Of a DNA stretch of 64,000 nt, positions 16,585-24,420 are shown piece after piece. This DNA is from Nitrospira sp. ST-bin5. Its GTDB lineage: Bacteria > Nitrospirota > Nitrospiria > Nitrospirales > Nitrospiraceae. The stretch lies in the NCBI GenBank assembly GCA_002083555.1, contig MSXN01000001.1, positions 138,128-202,127 of the forward strand, given 5' to 3'. A model generated the notes under the pieces. That model was not told the origin of the DNA. It made no database searches and saw only the letters and a list, made by a program, of their open reading frames with translations. Position 1 is the stretch's first letter, and each line of letters opens with the position of its first letter. Both the position numbers and the translations under genes were made by a program.

Positions 16585-18333
16585 ATGTTTATCGAGGGAT
16601 TTGGTCTCGCAGGATACACCAGCTTTGGGCCCACAGTTCAAAAAATGGGGCCTTTCCGTAAGATCAATCTTTTTATTGGCCAGAATAACTCTGGCAAATC
16701 AAACCTGCTTTTGTTCTTGAAGCATCACTTTGAGCAGCTAATCGCATCAATTAGTGGTTCTGGCGGGACAGTGCAGCTTCAATTTGGTCCCCTAGGGTTT
16801 AATCAAAGCGTTGCCCCTCCACAGATTGATTTTCTCATTGGCCTAGATAGGAAAGGCAAGAAATATCACGACCTCTTAGAGCGTCTGAAGCCCAACCTTA
16901 CCCACCATTCAGTTCCAATTAAGAATGTGGAGGCGGTTCTGGGATCGAAAACGCTAACTCAAGGAACAGACTTGACCTGGTTTCCATATTGGACTCGTGG
17001 CCAGCGCCCTGAACTACAAGGAGCAATAGTAGAGGAGTTATACAAGGAGAACGTGCTTCAGACCCATGAATGGGACCAATTGTGGACAGCCCTAACAGGC
17101 ACCCGAGGCGGTGCTATTCAGCAGCACTGGATTCCAGAAACTCTAAAAAAGCTGAGCCCAATAGCCCATGGTTCGCCACAAGTTGTTTTGATACCAGCTA
17201 TCAGAAAAGTTGATCCAGCTAGCAGTGATGAGAGCGACTATAGCGGACTTGGTCTGGTCGCAAGACTGTCAAAACTTCAACATCCCCCTTACAACAATCA
17301 GGATCTACGAGAGAGATTCGATCAGATAACCGAGTTCGTACGATCTGTCGTAGGCGACCCCGAAATCCCCCTGGAAGTACCGGACACCAAAGACACTATT
17401 AATGTGCATAAAGATAACAAAGTCCTCCCTCTTAGTTCCCTAGGAATGGGAATCCATGAAGTAATAATTTTGGCTGTGGCCGCAACAGTAATTCGAAATC
17501 AGGTTGTATGTATTGAGGAGCCTGAGATTCATCTGCATCCCCTCTTGCAGAAAAAGATGATTAGATACCTGCATGAGCAGACAGATAACCAATACTTTAT
17601 CGCCACTCACTCCGCACACTTCCTAGATCTTCCGGAAGCAGCGATTTTCCACGTCCAACTTGAATCCGGCAGATCTATCGTTGAACCCGCCCTCACCGAT
17701 AAAGCTAAGTCATCCATATGTTTTGATCTTGGGTATCGCCCCTCTGATCTTTTGCAAGCCAATAGCATTATTTGGGTTGACGGTCCATCCGACAGGATCT
17801 ACCTAAATCATTGGATCCATGCAGTAGACTCAACACTCAGAGAAGGAGTCCATTACTCCATCATGTTTTATGGTGGTCGTTTATTGAGTCATTTGAGCGC
17901 GAACGATTCCGAGGTAGATGAATTTATTTCCTTACGCAGGCTCAATCGGCACATTGCCATCGTCATCGACAGTGACCGGTCCAAGTCCGACGATACAATC
18001 AACGCCACAAAGAGCAGAATCGAGACTGAGTTCAATCAAGGTCCAGGGTTTGCCTGGGTTACCCAAGGCAGAGAAATTGAAAATTATGTTTCCCCCGACT
18101 TAATGGAACAAGCAGTAAGAACCGTACACTCAAAAGCAACAGCATTAGCAAGCACTGACCCTTACCACCACATCTGGCACTATAAGATCGACTCCGGAGA
18201 TGTTAGAAACGACGCAGACAAAGTGAAGATCGCCCGCGAAGTTTCTCAAGCAGGGTCAGATCTCACAATTCTGGATCTAAAAACTCGAATCGATAAACTT
18301 GTGGAATTTATCCGAAAGTCCAATGGCCAGTGA
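16585..18333 (+). CDS. OLD-family ATP-dependent nuclease (ABC-type ATPase plus TOPRIM)
   Basis: 582 residues. N-terminal ABC/SMC-like ATPase: Walker A GQNNSGKS (about 32-39), signature-like LSSLGMG (about 283-289), Walker B VVCIEEPEIHLHP (about 307-319) and switch ATHSAHFLD. A TOPRIM nuclease domain follows: WVDGPSD (about 397-403; Asp where Glu is usual), then IVIDSDRS (DxD). OLD proteins act in phage exclusion or DNA processing. No UvrD-like helicase gene adjoins, so this is a stand-alone type rather than Gabija. ATG 16585 has AGGAG eight bases upstream. Base composition is visibly lower in GC than neighbours, suggesting transfer. Confidence 0.88.
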   Translation: MFIEGFGLAGYTSFGPTVQKMGPFRKINLFIGQNNSGKSNLLLFLKHHFEQLIASISGSGGTVQLQFGPLGFNQSVAPPQIDFLIGLDRKGKKYHDLLERLKPNLTHHSVPIKNVEAVLGSKTLTQGTDLTWFPYWTRGQRPELQGAIVEELYKENVLQTHEWDQLWTALTGTRGGAIQQHWIPETLKKLSPIAHGSPQVVLIPAIRKVDPASSDESDYSGLGLVARLSKLQHPPYNNQDLRERFDQITEFVRSVVGDPEIPLEVPDTKDTINVHKDNKVLPLSSLGMGIHEVIILAVAATVIRNQVVCIEEPEIHLHPLLQKKMIRYLHEQTDNQYFIATHSAHFLDLPEAAIFHVQLESGRSIVEPALTDKAKSSICFDLGYRPSDLLQANSIIWVDGPSDRIYLNHWIHAVDSTLREGVHYSIMFYGGRLLSHLSANDSEVDEFISLRRLNRHIAIVIDSDRSKSDDTINATKSRIETEFNQGPGFAWVTQGREIENYVSPDLMEQAVRTVHSKATALASTDPYHHIWHYKIDSGDVRNDADKVKIAREVSQAGSDLTILDLKTRIDKLVEFIRKSNGQ

Positions 18334-18435
18334 GAACGGAGAACTCATCTTGCGATGGCCGGTCTTACTCACATTGCAGGCCGTTGCATTCTTCTCGGCC
18401 TTGAAGTTTCTGTACCCTTCGTTCATATAACCGGC

Positions 18436-19083
18436 ATGCTTACGCTGATTCAGTTTCCCTGGTCGCCGTTCTGTATTACGATCCGACACATCCTGAAACG
18501 CCATCGCATTCCATTCACACTGCGCAACATTACCTTTCATAATCGCGCGCCGGTCATCACCGCGACGAAGGGAGCCGGCTACACCGTTCCCTGCCTTGTC
18601 GACGGGAAGCGGGGGATCTGTGACGTGACTGACTTCGGCCAGGAAGTCGCGCGCTACGTGGATCGACGGTATCGACTCGGCCTCTTCCCTCAACGGTTCG
18701 AGGGGCTGCAGCTCATCCTCTCCCGCTACATTGAAAACGAATTGGAGTCGGTGGGATTCAAAGTGAACGATACCTACGTGATCCCGAAACGCCCGCTGGT
18801 CGAACGCACGATGCTCATCCGCCACAAGGAGCGGAAGTTCGGAAAGGGCTGCGTCCGGGAATGGACCGCTCAGCGTCGGTCTCTATGCGCCAGGTTTGCC
18901 GATCTGTTGGAGCCGATCGACAACATGCTGGCGGCCTCGCCGTTTCTCCTAGCCGACCGGCCGCTCTTCGTCGACTACAGCCTCTATGGGGTGCTCGAAA
19001 ACTATCTATTCAACGGCAAAACCAAATTGCCGGATCTGAAGCATCTGCGCGGCTGGCATCGCATGATGAAGAAGCCGGACTAA
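18436..19083 (+). CDS. Glutathione S-transferase-like protein
   Basis: 215 residues from ATG 18436; the frame is open to 18355, but the thioredoxin-fold start MLTLIQFPWSPFCITIRHIL makes the shorter form better. N-terminal thioredoxin-like domain with a WSPFC site and cis-Pro strand (YTVPCLVDGKRGICD), then an all-helical GST C-terminal domain with ADRPLFVDYSLYGVLENYL, matching the conserved N-capping/hydrophobic-staple helix (usually ADxxxAD). The substrate is unknown. It follows the OLD gene by about 100 bp but returns to high GC, so it belongs to the core genome rather than the islet. Confidence 0.8.
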   Translation: MLTLIQFPWSPFCITIRHILKRHRIPFTLRNITFHNRAPVITATKGAGYTVPCLVDGKRGICDVTDFGQEVARYVDRRYRLGLFPQRFEGLQLILSRYIENELESVGFKVNDTYVIPKRPLVERTMLIRHKERKFGKGCVREWTAQRRSLCARFADLLEPIDNMLAASPFLLADRPLFVDYSLYGVLENYLFNGKTKLPDLKHLRGWHRMMKKPD

Positions 19084-19189
19084 CCGCCAGCCCTGGAATG
19101 ATTCGGTCAAGGTTCATCGCGGGGCTGGACGCGACAACCTGCATTTCCATAACCCCACGGCGGCGGACTTTGCTATACTCCGGCGCACC

Positions 19190-19588
19190 ATGGCATCAGA
19201 CACACCCGCTTCACAGCCGTCTGGAAAAGACCGCCGCGAATTTTATCGGATCACCGCCACGCTGCCCATTCGCATTCAGCTTGAGACCGACCAGACGGAA
19301 GGCGAGCTCACTCAGAAATCCGTCAACATCAGCGGCGGCGGCATCGGCATCACGGTCGCCACGGTCTATCAACCCAACGACATTCTCGCCGTCACGGTGC
19401 TCCTTCCCGACCACGGCCTTTTCAACGCTTTCGCCGAAGTATTGCGACTCGATCCCATCCCATCCCCCGAGGGGACCTACCGGCTTCACGCCCGCTTCAT
19501 CCGGATGACTTCGCAGGATCGGGAAGTGTTGATCAGACACATTATCCGGTTTCAACGAGACCACCTCCAGGCACACTATTCCGCCTGA
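19190..19588 (+). CDS. Single-domain PilZ protein (c-di-GMP receptor)
   Basis: 132 residues, essentially one PilZ beta-barrel. Both c-di-GMP contacts are present: RxxxR (R16-R20, in DRREFYRI) and N/DxSxxG (N46-S48-G51, in NISGGGIGI). Ends with a helical tail, VLIRHIIRFQRDHLQAHY. Isolated gene with no obvious partner; probable target unknown. It is the first of seven PilZ genes in the window. Confidence 0.9.
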   Translation: MASDTPASQPSGKDRREFYRITATLPIRIQLETDQTEGELTQKSVNISGGGIGITVATVYQPNDILAVTVLLPDHGLFNAFAEVLRLDPIPSPEGTYRLHARFIRMTSQDREVLIRHIIRFQRDHLQAHYSA

Positions 19589-19703
19589 CGCAGGACGGCT
19601 TCAGCAGCCCGACATACCCAACCTCTCCTATCCGCCAATCCCTCTGCCATGCAGCGCGGGCGGACCATCCATCGACAGCCCGCCCGCACCGCATCAAGAC
19701 GTC

Positions 19704-19880
19704 TTACGCCGCCTTCGGCAGTGAGGTCAGATCGACCTGAACCGGTTTCGCACTGACTGGAGGCGCGGAGATGGACACGGTGCTGGACTCGGCAGACAAC
19801 GTCCAGAGTCCCATTAACAGCACCGCGATCGCTCCGATCACAACCAGTCCGGCATCAATGACCGAACTTAAATCCATCAT
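19704..19880 (-). CDS. Small single-span membrane protein
   Basis: 58 residues, not recognised. ATG 19880 is preceded by AAGGAGG with an eight-base spacer; the open frame starts at GTG 19889, which would sit on top of that site. One membrane helix (about 8-28, IDAGLVVIGAIAVLLMGLW) and a short proline-rich polar tail. A GC-rich stem (GCGGGCGG/CCGCCCGC, about 19657-19686) lies just downstream on the minus strand and could end the transcript. Lies downstream of hsp20 in the same direction. Confidence 0.55.
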   Translation of the reverse strand: MMDLSSVIDAGLVVIGAIAVLLMGLWTLSAESSTVSISAPPVSAKPVQVDLTSLPKAA

Positions 19881-19929
19881 CGTGTTCACCTCCTTTCCGT
19901 TTCAGCGTGTAATGAGGCCTAGACATCTG

Positions 19930-20136
19930 TCAAAAGAGGCCGTGCGAGAACGGACCGGCCTCGTGCTCCGCCGAGGATTTCGTGGAACCCTGCCGACGCC
20001 CCTCTGACGACCCGCGTCGCCACCGCCATGGTACCCGGCCACGAGTCCCGATACCGCGCCGCCCCTCATAGCCGTCCTCCTCCTTCTCCGGATTGTCATT
20101 GTTTCGCCATTTCTGAACCCACCCTGGTTGTCTCAT
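19930..20136 (-). CDS. Small basic ORF downstream of hsp20
   Basis: 68 codons, family not recognised. Main support is a strong ribosome-binding site, GAAAGGAG, seven bases before ATG 20136, and the same orientation as hsp20. The peptide begins MRQPGWVQKWRNNDNPEKEE and becomes very Arg/Gly-rich, so it may be disordered or only partly coding. The reading frame shows no other sign of selection that I can judge by eye. Confidence 0.35.
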   Translation of the reverse strand: MRQPGWVQKWRNNDNPEKEEDGYEGRRGIGTRGRVPWRWRRGSSEGRRQGSTKSSAEHEAGPFSHGLF

Positions 20137-20291
20137 GAACGTCTCCTTTCGCTGCTCTCTCTCCTCCGCACGGAGTCCCCGGAGAGAGGGCCTCACCCGA
20201 TGTAGCCATCGGGGAGGCCCCATTGACCGGTCGTGTGGCAGAAGGAAGGACCGTGATCCTGCAAGGCGCACGACGTCACAGGCCGATGCGC

Positions 20292-20726
20292 TTACCCTTC
20301 GATCATGATGCGTCTGGGTTTCGCCTCTTCCCGCTTGGGGAACGTCACGGTCAGGATCCCGTGTTTGTGCGTCGCCGACGCCTTCTCATGATCCACAAAC
20401 GTCGGCAATCGGAATAACCGGGCGAACTGCCCGCCGGCGATCTCCCTCAGATGGTACGTGCCGCCCGGCGCTCGCTCCTCTGTACGCTCGCCCTTCACCG
20501 TCAAGACCTGGTTCTCTATCTCCAGCGAGATGTCCTTCGACTCCCACCCGGGTAACGCGATCTCCACATAGAAGCCGTTGCCATCCTCCCAGGCATTGCA
20601 CGCAGGCGCCCAGGCCTGGCCCGACACGCCGAATGCGCGCAAGGCTTCGTCGAACATCCGGTCGATCTCGCGATCAAATGAGCCGGCCCTGACCGGGGAA
20701 ACGACAGTCGGTACATAACTGCTCAT
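20292..20726 (-). CDS. Hsp20/alpha-crystallin small heat-shock protein
   Basis: ATP-independent holdase chaperone. 144 residues from ATG 20726, which has GGAGGGA seven bases upstream; the frame is open to 20990 but the extension is not conserved. Alpha-crystallin domain about 45-138 (NAWEDGNGFYVEIALPGWES to GILTVTFPKRE) and a C-terminal I-M-I (I/V-x-I) motif for oligomer contacts. The short N-terminal arm contains FDREIDRMFDEALRAFG, typical of bacterial class A sHSPs. Confidence 0.93.
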   Translation of the reverse strand: MSSYVPTVVSPVRAGSFDREIDRMFDEALRAFGVSGQAWAPACNAWEDGNGFYVEIALPGWESKDISLEIENQVLTVKGERTEERAPGGTYHLREIAGGQFARLFRLPTFVDHEKASATHKHGILTVTFPKREEAKPRRIMIEG

Positions 20727-21204
20727 AGCTGTCCCTCCTCCTCTCCTCCGAGAGGTCATATGATGGGTTGATGTTGAGATGGAGCGGGAGTCAGGCTGAG
20801 GTCGATCCGGGGCAGTGTCTGCCGCCGCTACGCCCCCACTGTTGGCCTGCCGCCAATCCATCTGGTTTCGTATCAGCAACAAGAGGCCAGATAATTTCAC
20901 CCGGCGCAAAGTCAAGAGGGGGTTACGGTAGATCGGCCGGGATCGGCTGCGGGCCCAGAATCGAAAATATTCCGCGGGCTTCCCTTGCACATGCCCGTTC
21001 GATCACCGGACCAACCGGCTGATTCAAGACCTGGCACGAGCAAGAGGTCAGACACAACTCGCTCGCCGTCCGATCTCCGCACAACCTCAAGGCCTACCCC
21101 GTACGGTGAATTCCGCGCGCACCATCAATAAATGACAAACTCCTTGGTGATCCTGCGACCTTCTCATACACTGGTTGCGACTCTAGGGAGGAATACCGAC
21201 GACG
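20727..21204. other. 478-bp intergenic region between divergent hsp20 and M48 protease genes
   Basis: No gene supported. It holds the possible hsp20 promoter and, at its right end, the ribosome-binding site AGGGAGGAAT of the plus-strand protease gene. No long inverted repeat, tRNA or riboswitch fold was recognised. Confidence 0.5.
20888..20915 (-). promoter_or_regulatory. Possible sigma-70 promoter of hsp20
   Basis: Minus strand TTGACT (20915-20910), 16-nt spacer, TATCTG (20893-20888). It would give a leader of about 155 nt before the hsp20 start, long enough for a folded, temperature-sensitive leader, though I see no specific ROSE or fourU element. Confidence 0.3.
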
Positions 21205-23136
21205 ATGTCCGATACACAGTTCGAGCAATTGGTGCGCCGTCTCGAGGCGTACGCCCAGACACATCCGACACGATACAAACTGAAGGTCGCCCTGGTCGCC
21301 GCGCTCGGCTACGCCTATGTGCTGGCCGCTCTCGGCCTGGCATTGGGCGTCGGGATCTGGCTGATTCTCTCCCTGAGAGAGGAACCCTCAAGCCATCTCA
21401 GTTCCGTCAAGCTGCTGTTCGGCCTTGGCGTGCTGGCGGCGATCATCCTGCGTGCCTTCTGGGTCCGCCTCACCCCGCCGGCGGGTTATGAGGTCTATCG
21501 GGAAGACGCGCCGCGCCTCTTTCTTCTCATCGACAAGCTGACAACTGCGTTGGGCACACCGCCGTTTCACCAAGTGCTCATCGTCAACGACCTCAACGCC
21601 GCTGTCGCACAGCGGCCGCGCCTCGGCATCTTCGGCTGGTACCGGAACTACCTGCTGCTCGGCCTTCCGCTCATGTTGGCCATGACGCCGGCCCAGTTCC
21701 GCGCCGTGCTCGCGCATGAGTTCGGCCATCTCGGCCGCTCTCACGGGCGTTTCTCCGGATGGATCTATCGCACCCGCATGGTCTGGTCGCGCCTGCTGGA
21801 AGAGCTCCGCGCCCGCGATCATTGGGGGTCGGTGCTCTTCACCAAGTTCCTGGACCGGTATGCCCCATTCTTCAACGCCTACTCGTTCGTCCTGGCCCGC
21901 GCGCAGGAGTACGAAGCCGACCGTCAGGCGGCCCGGCTGGTCGGCCCGCACGCGATGAAAGACGCCCTGGCATCACTCCAAATCATCGCGCGTCTGATGG
22001 ACGAACTCTATTGGCCCATGTTGAATCGCAGGACCATTACGAATCCCACACCGCCCGCCTCGCATCTCGATGAACTCATCACCGTGTTACAGCGCGTGAC
22101 TCCTCACGACTCCATTCAGAAGTGGCTGCACGAGGCGATGCAGCAAACCACCAACTATGCCGATACGCATCCGGCCTTGGCCGATCGACTGGCCGCGCTG
22201 GATCACCTTCCTGAGAAACCCAATGCGCCGGAACCGCCGGCCGACTTTCCCCACTTGCGTCACCCTCATGAGACCACTGCCGCGAATTATTACCTGGACG
22301 CACACGCGACCACCACGCGCGCAGCCCTCGACCGCAGCTGGGCGGAATCTATGGCAGAGGAGTGGCAACAGAAGCACGAAGAAATGGCGGCTGCACGGGC
22401 ACGCTGCCAGGCCCTAAGCGACAAATCCGCGACCGTCGGGCTCTCCATCGACGAGTTGTGGGAATATGCGTGTCAAATGGAAGCGCTCGAAAGCGACCGG
22501 GCAGCGCTGCCGTTGCTGCAGCAATTACTCATGAAGGCACCGAATCACGCGGCTGCGAACTTAGCGGTAGGCCGCCTTCTAGTAGCGCAGGACGATCAAA
22601 CCGGATTGCAGTATCTGGAGAAAGCTCTGGCAGCAGACCGCGACGCAGTGATTCCCGCCTGCCAACTGGCATCCAGTTTCCTGGAGCGTCGGGGCAACCA
22701 CAAAGAGTCCATGCGCTACCGCGTCAAGGCGCAGCGGCAACGGCAGCAGCTCCTTGATGCCGAAACTGAATGCAGCACCATCAAGCCCGGAGACTCGTTC
22801 GAACCGCACGGACTGTCGAATGCGATCATCGAAACCATCGCCCGGCAGCTGGCATCGAGACCCGGTATCCAGGCGGCCTACCTGGTCCGCAAGAAGGTCC
22901 GGGTGCCCGCCAACGTGCCCTGCTATGCGTTGGTCATCATTCCACACCGCGCCTGGTACGAGTTGGATGCGGAAGCCAGTAACCGGACGCTCCTGGACAC
23001 GCTCGGCACGATACTGACGCTCCCGGCACACACCTCTATCCTTGTCGCCGATCAGTTGATGAAACATCGGTGGATCAACACCCTCAAAGCCATCCCGCAA
23101 TCCGCCGTCCTGCGCGCCCACACCACCGCGTCGTAG
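21205..23136 (+). CDS. M48-family membrane metalloprotease with C-terminal helical repeats
   Basis: 643 residues. Two membrane spans (about 29-56 and 68-86), then an M48 zinc protease domain with HEFGH at 171-175 and the third-ligand helix QEYEADR (about 235-240). A long C-terminal region (about 420-520) contains TPR-like helix pairs (LPLLQQLLMKAPNHAAANLAVG, TGLQYLEKALAADRDAVIPA), followed by an unassigned 120-residue domain. Unlike HtpX (about 290 residues), the catalytic domain is followed by this large extra part, suggesting substrate or partner recognition. Good ribosome-binding site AGGGAGGAAT. Probably acts in membrane-protein quality control. Confidence 0.88.
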   Translation: MSDTQFEQLVRRLEAYAQTHPTRYKLKVALVAALGYAYVLAALGLALGVGIWLILSLREEPSSHLSSVKLLFGLGVLAAIILRAFWVRLTPPAGYEVYREDAPRLFLLIDKLTTALGTPPFHQVLIVNDLNAAVAQRPRLGIFGWYRNYLLLGLPLMLAMTPAQFRAVLAHEFGHLGRSHGRFSGWIYRTRMVWSRLLEELRARDHWGSVLFTKFLDRYAPFFNAYSFVLARAQEYEADRQAARLVGPHAMKDALASLQIIARLMDELYWPMLNRRTITNPTPPASHLDELITVLQRVTPHDSIQKWLHEAMQQTTNYADTHPALADRLAALDHLPEKPNAPEPPADFPHLRHPHETTAANYYLDAHATTTRAALDRSWAESMAEEWQQKHEEMAAARARCQALSDKSATVGLSIDELWEYACQMEALESDRAALPLLQQLLMKAPNHAAANLAVGRLLVAQDDQTGLQYLEKALAADRDAVIPACQLASSFLERRGNHKESMRYRVKAQRQRQQLLDAETECSTIKPGDSFEPHGLSNAIIETIARQLASRPGIQAAYLVRKKVRVPANVPCYALVIIPHRAWYELDAEASNRTLLDTLGTILTLPAHTSILVADQLMKHRWINTLKAIPQSAVLRAHTTAS

Positions 23137-23381
23137 CCTCACGCCGACACTGGCCTCTTCCCCCTCGAAAGGTGGAGGAAATTCCTGCTGCAGGACGCTG
23201 TTTTGCCGCCCTTTTCCTGCTGTCGTCCGCCCGACGTCGCGGAGAAATCCCCCGGCACTCGGCACGATCCCTCAAAACACCTGCAAACTGACCTATCCGG
23301 CCGGTCACACTTCGGAATAGCTCGCTGGTCTCCGCCTTGCACTGAAACCAGTACCGGCTTTGCACTGAAAGGAGTCCGACG

Positions 23382-23531
23382 ATGACGTTCCTCATGGTTC
23401 TCATGCTGGCCACATTGCTTCCCTTTCCGATTGTGGTCGGTGCGCTGGCGCTGGAAGAACGCCGGGCTGATCGCCGACCTTCCTCTCATCTCCGCCGATC
23501 AACGCGGAGTCAGCCGGCATCGGATTATTGA
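23382..23531 (+). CDS. Small membrane ORF with strong ribosome-binding site
   Basis: 49 codons starting MTFLMVLMLATLLPFPIVVG, one hydrophobic segment followed by an Arg-rich tail. GAAAGGAG precedes ATG 23382 by seven bases, the same spacing as the small ORFs near hsp20. It ends 24 bp before the interrupted PilZ gene. No family recognised. Confidence 0.4.
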   Translation: MTFLMVLMLATLLPFPIVVGALALEERRADRRPSSHLRRSTRSQPASDY

Positions 23532-23554
23532 TCGATCAAGAAGAGAGGCCGCCC

Positions 23555-23878
23555 ATGTCCGACCCACGACACCACGATCGCATTCCCATCAACCGGCGCG
23601 GATTCTTGCGCCGCAACGGAGCCACCAGCCTCTGCACCCTCGTGGATCTCACCGCGCAGGGACTCCAGATATCCGCCGATCTACCTCTACTGGTCGGAGA
23701 CCGGGTGGAGATCGAGTGTCAGCTTGAACCCGAGAGCCAGATTCACTGCGTTCTCAAGCTGACCCATGCAGCAGGCTGACAAGGCGGTGGCCGCCTCGTC
23801 GACATTACGCCCGAACATCATCGGCGCTTGATGGATTTTCTGGGTCGGCAAAGCGTGACCACCCACAACAGCCACTAA
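23555..23878 (+). pseudogene. PilZ-domain gene interrupted by an in-frame TGA
   Basis: From ATG 23555 (AGAGAGG upstream) the frame encodes a PilZ domain with RHHDR (R5-R9) and DLTAQG (DxTxxG, 31-36). At 23777-23779 a TGA follows LKLTHAAG; the same frame then continues 32 codons, QGGGRLVDITPEHHRRLMDF and on to TAA at 23876-23878. The downstream part looks like the normal final strand and helix of a PilZ protein. A single TGG-to-TGA change would explain it, as Trp fits the position. The gene is either a recent nonsense pseudogene, a sequencing error or read through; the truncated product would be 74 residues. Confidence 0.75.
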
Positions 23879-23911
23879 CCGCGCCGATTTCCCCCTGCTG
23901 GCATTTGTAGC

Positions 23912-23925
23912 CCCTCCTAGGAGGG
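23912..23925. promoter_or_regulatory. Perfect 14-bp palindrome upstream of a PilZ gene
   Basis: CCCTCCTAGGAGGG with no loop, 41 bp before the PilZ start at 23967. It could be a protein-binding site; its internal AGGAGG is too distant to serve as that gene's ribosome-binding site. Confidence 0.3.
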
Positions 23926-23966
23926 ATACTTTTGCCATCTCTCTTCACGCTACACTGCCACCTGCC

Positions 23967-24326
23967 ATGGAACAGACGAAACCCTATCAGCGCGCGCACT
24001 ACCGCTTGCCCCTACCGACGGCCTACCCTGTGATGTTTGCCGGCACCTCCGCGATCGGCGAGGGTACGCTCACGAATCTGTCGGTGCTCGGCTGCACGAT
24101 CGAATGTACGACGATTCTGCCCCAGACAACGAACCTGTTACTCCGGCTGATTCTGCCGGATCAGAAGGACTCGCTTCCGATTGAAGAAGCCGAAGTACGG
24201 TGGATCGATGCGCAGCGGATCGGAGTGCGGTTCAGCAAGGTGGAGCGTGCGGCCAATCTGCGGCTCCATGGATTTGTGTGGGACCGGATGCTCGAACGAA
24301 TGCAGGCCATCAAGCAGCAGCGCTAA
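23967..24326 (+). CDS. Single-domain PilZ protein
   Basis: 119 residues. R9-A-H-Y-R13 and NLSVLG (N37-S39-G42) supply the two c-di-GMP-binding motifs; the barrel ends with VRWIDAQRIGVRFSKV and a C-terminal helix. It follows the interrupted PilZ gene by about 90 bp and is not closely similar to it. Converges with the polysaccharide locus. Confidence 0.88.
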   Translation: MEQTKPYQRAHYRLPLPTAYPVMFAGTSAIGEGTLTNLSVLGCTIECTTILPQTTNLLLRLILPDQKDSLPIEEAEVRWIDAQRIGVRFSKVERAANLRLHGFVWDRMLERMQAIKQQR

Positions 24327-24420
24327 ATACGATTGGGGTTCGTCATCCTCCTGGTTGCAGTGGACCGGCAGATCGTACGTTCACAACCCTTGCATAGATC
24401 TTCGCTACACCGGCAGCATG

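Noticed and set aside
16585..18333. Gabija system
   Set aside because: GajA is OLD-like, but no UvrD-like GajB gene is adjacent on either side.
15638..18333. Insertion sequence or integrase in the accessory islet
   Set aside because: No transposase or recombinase frame and no terminal inverted repeats were found around it.
19930..20271. Longer 113-codon form of the small ORF downstream of hsp20
   Set aside because: The extra N-terminal part has no ribosome-binding site, whereas ATG 20136 has a strong one.
21032..21039. Sigma-54 -24 element TGGCACGA
   Set aside because: No TTGC-type -12 element follows at the required distance.
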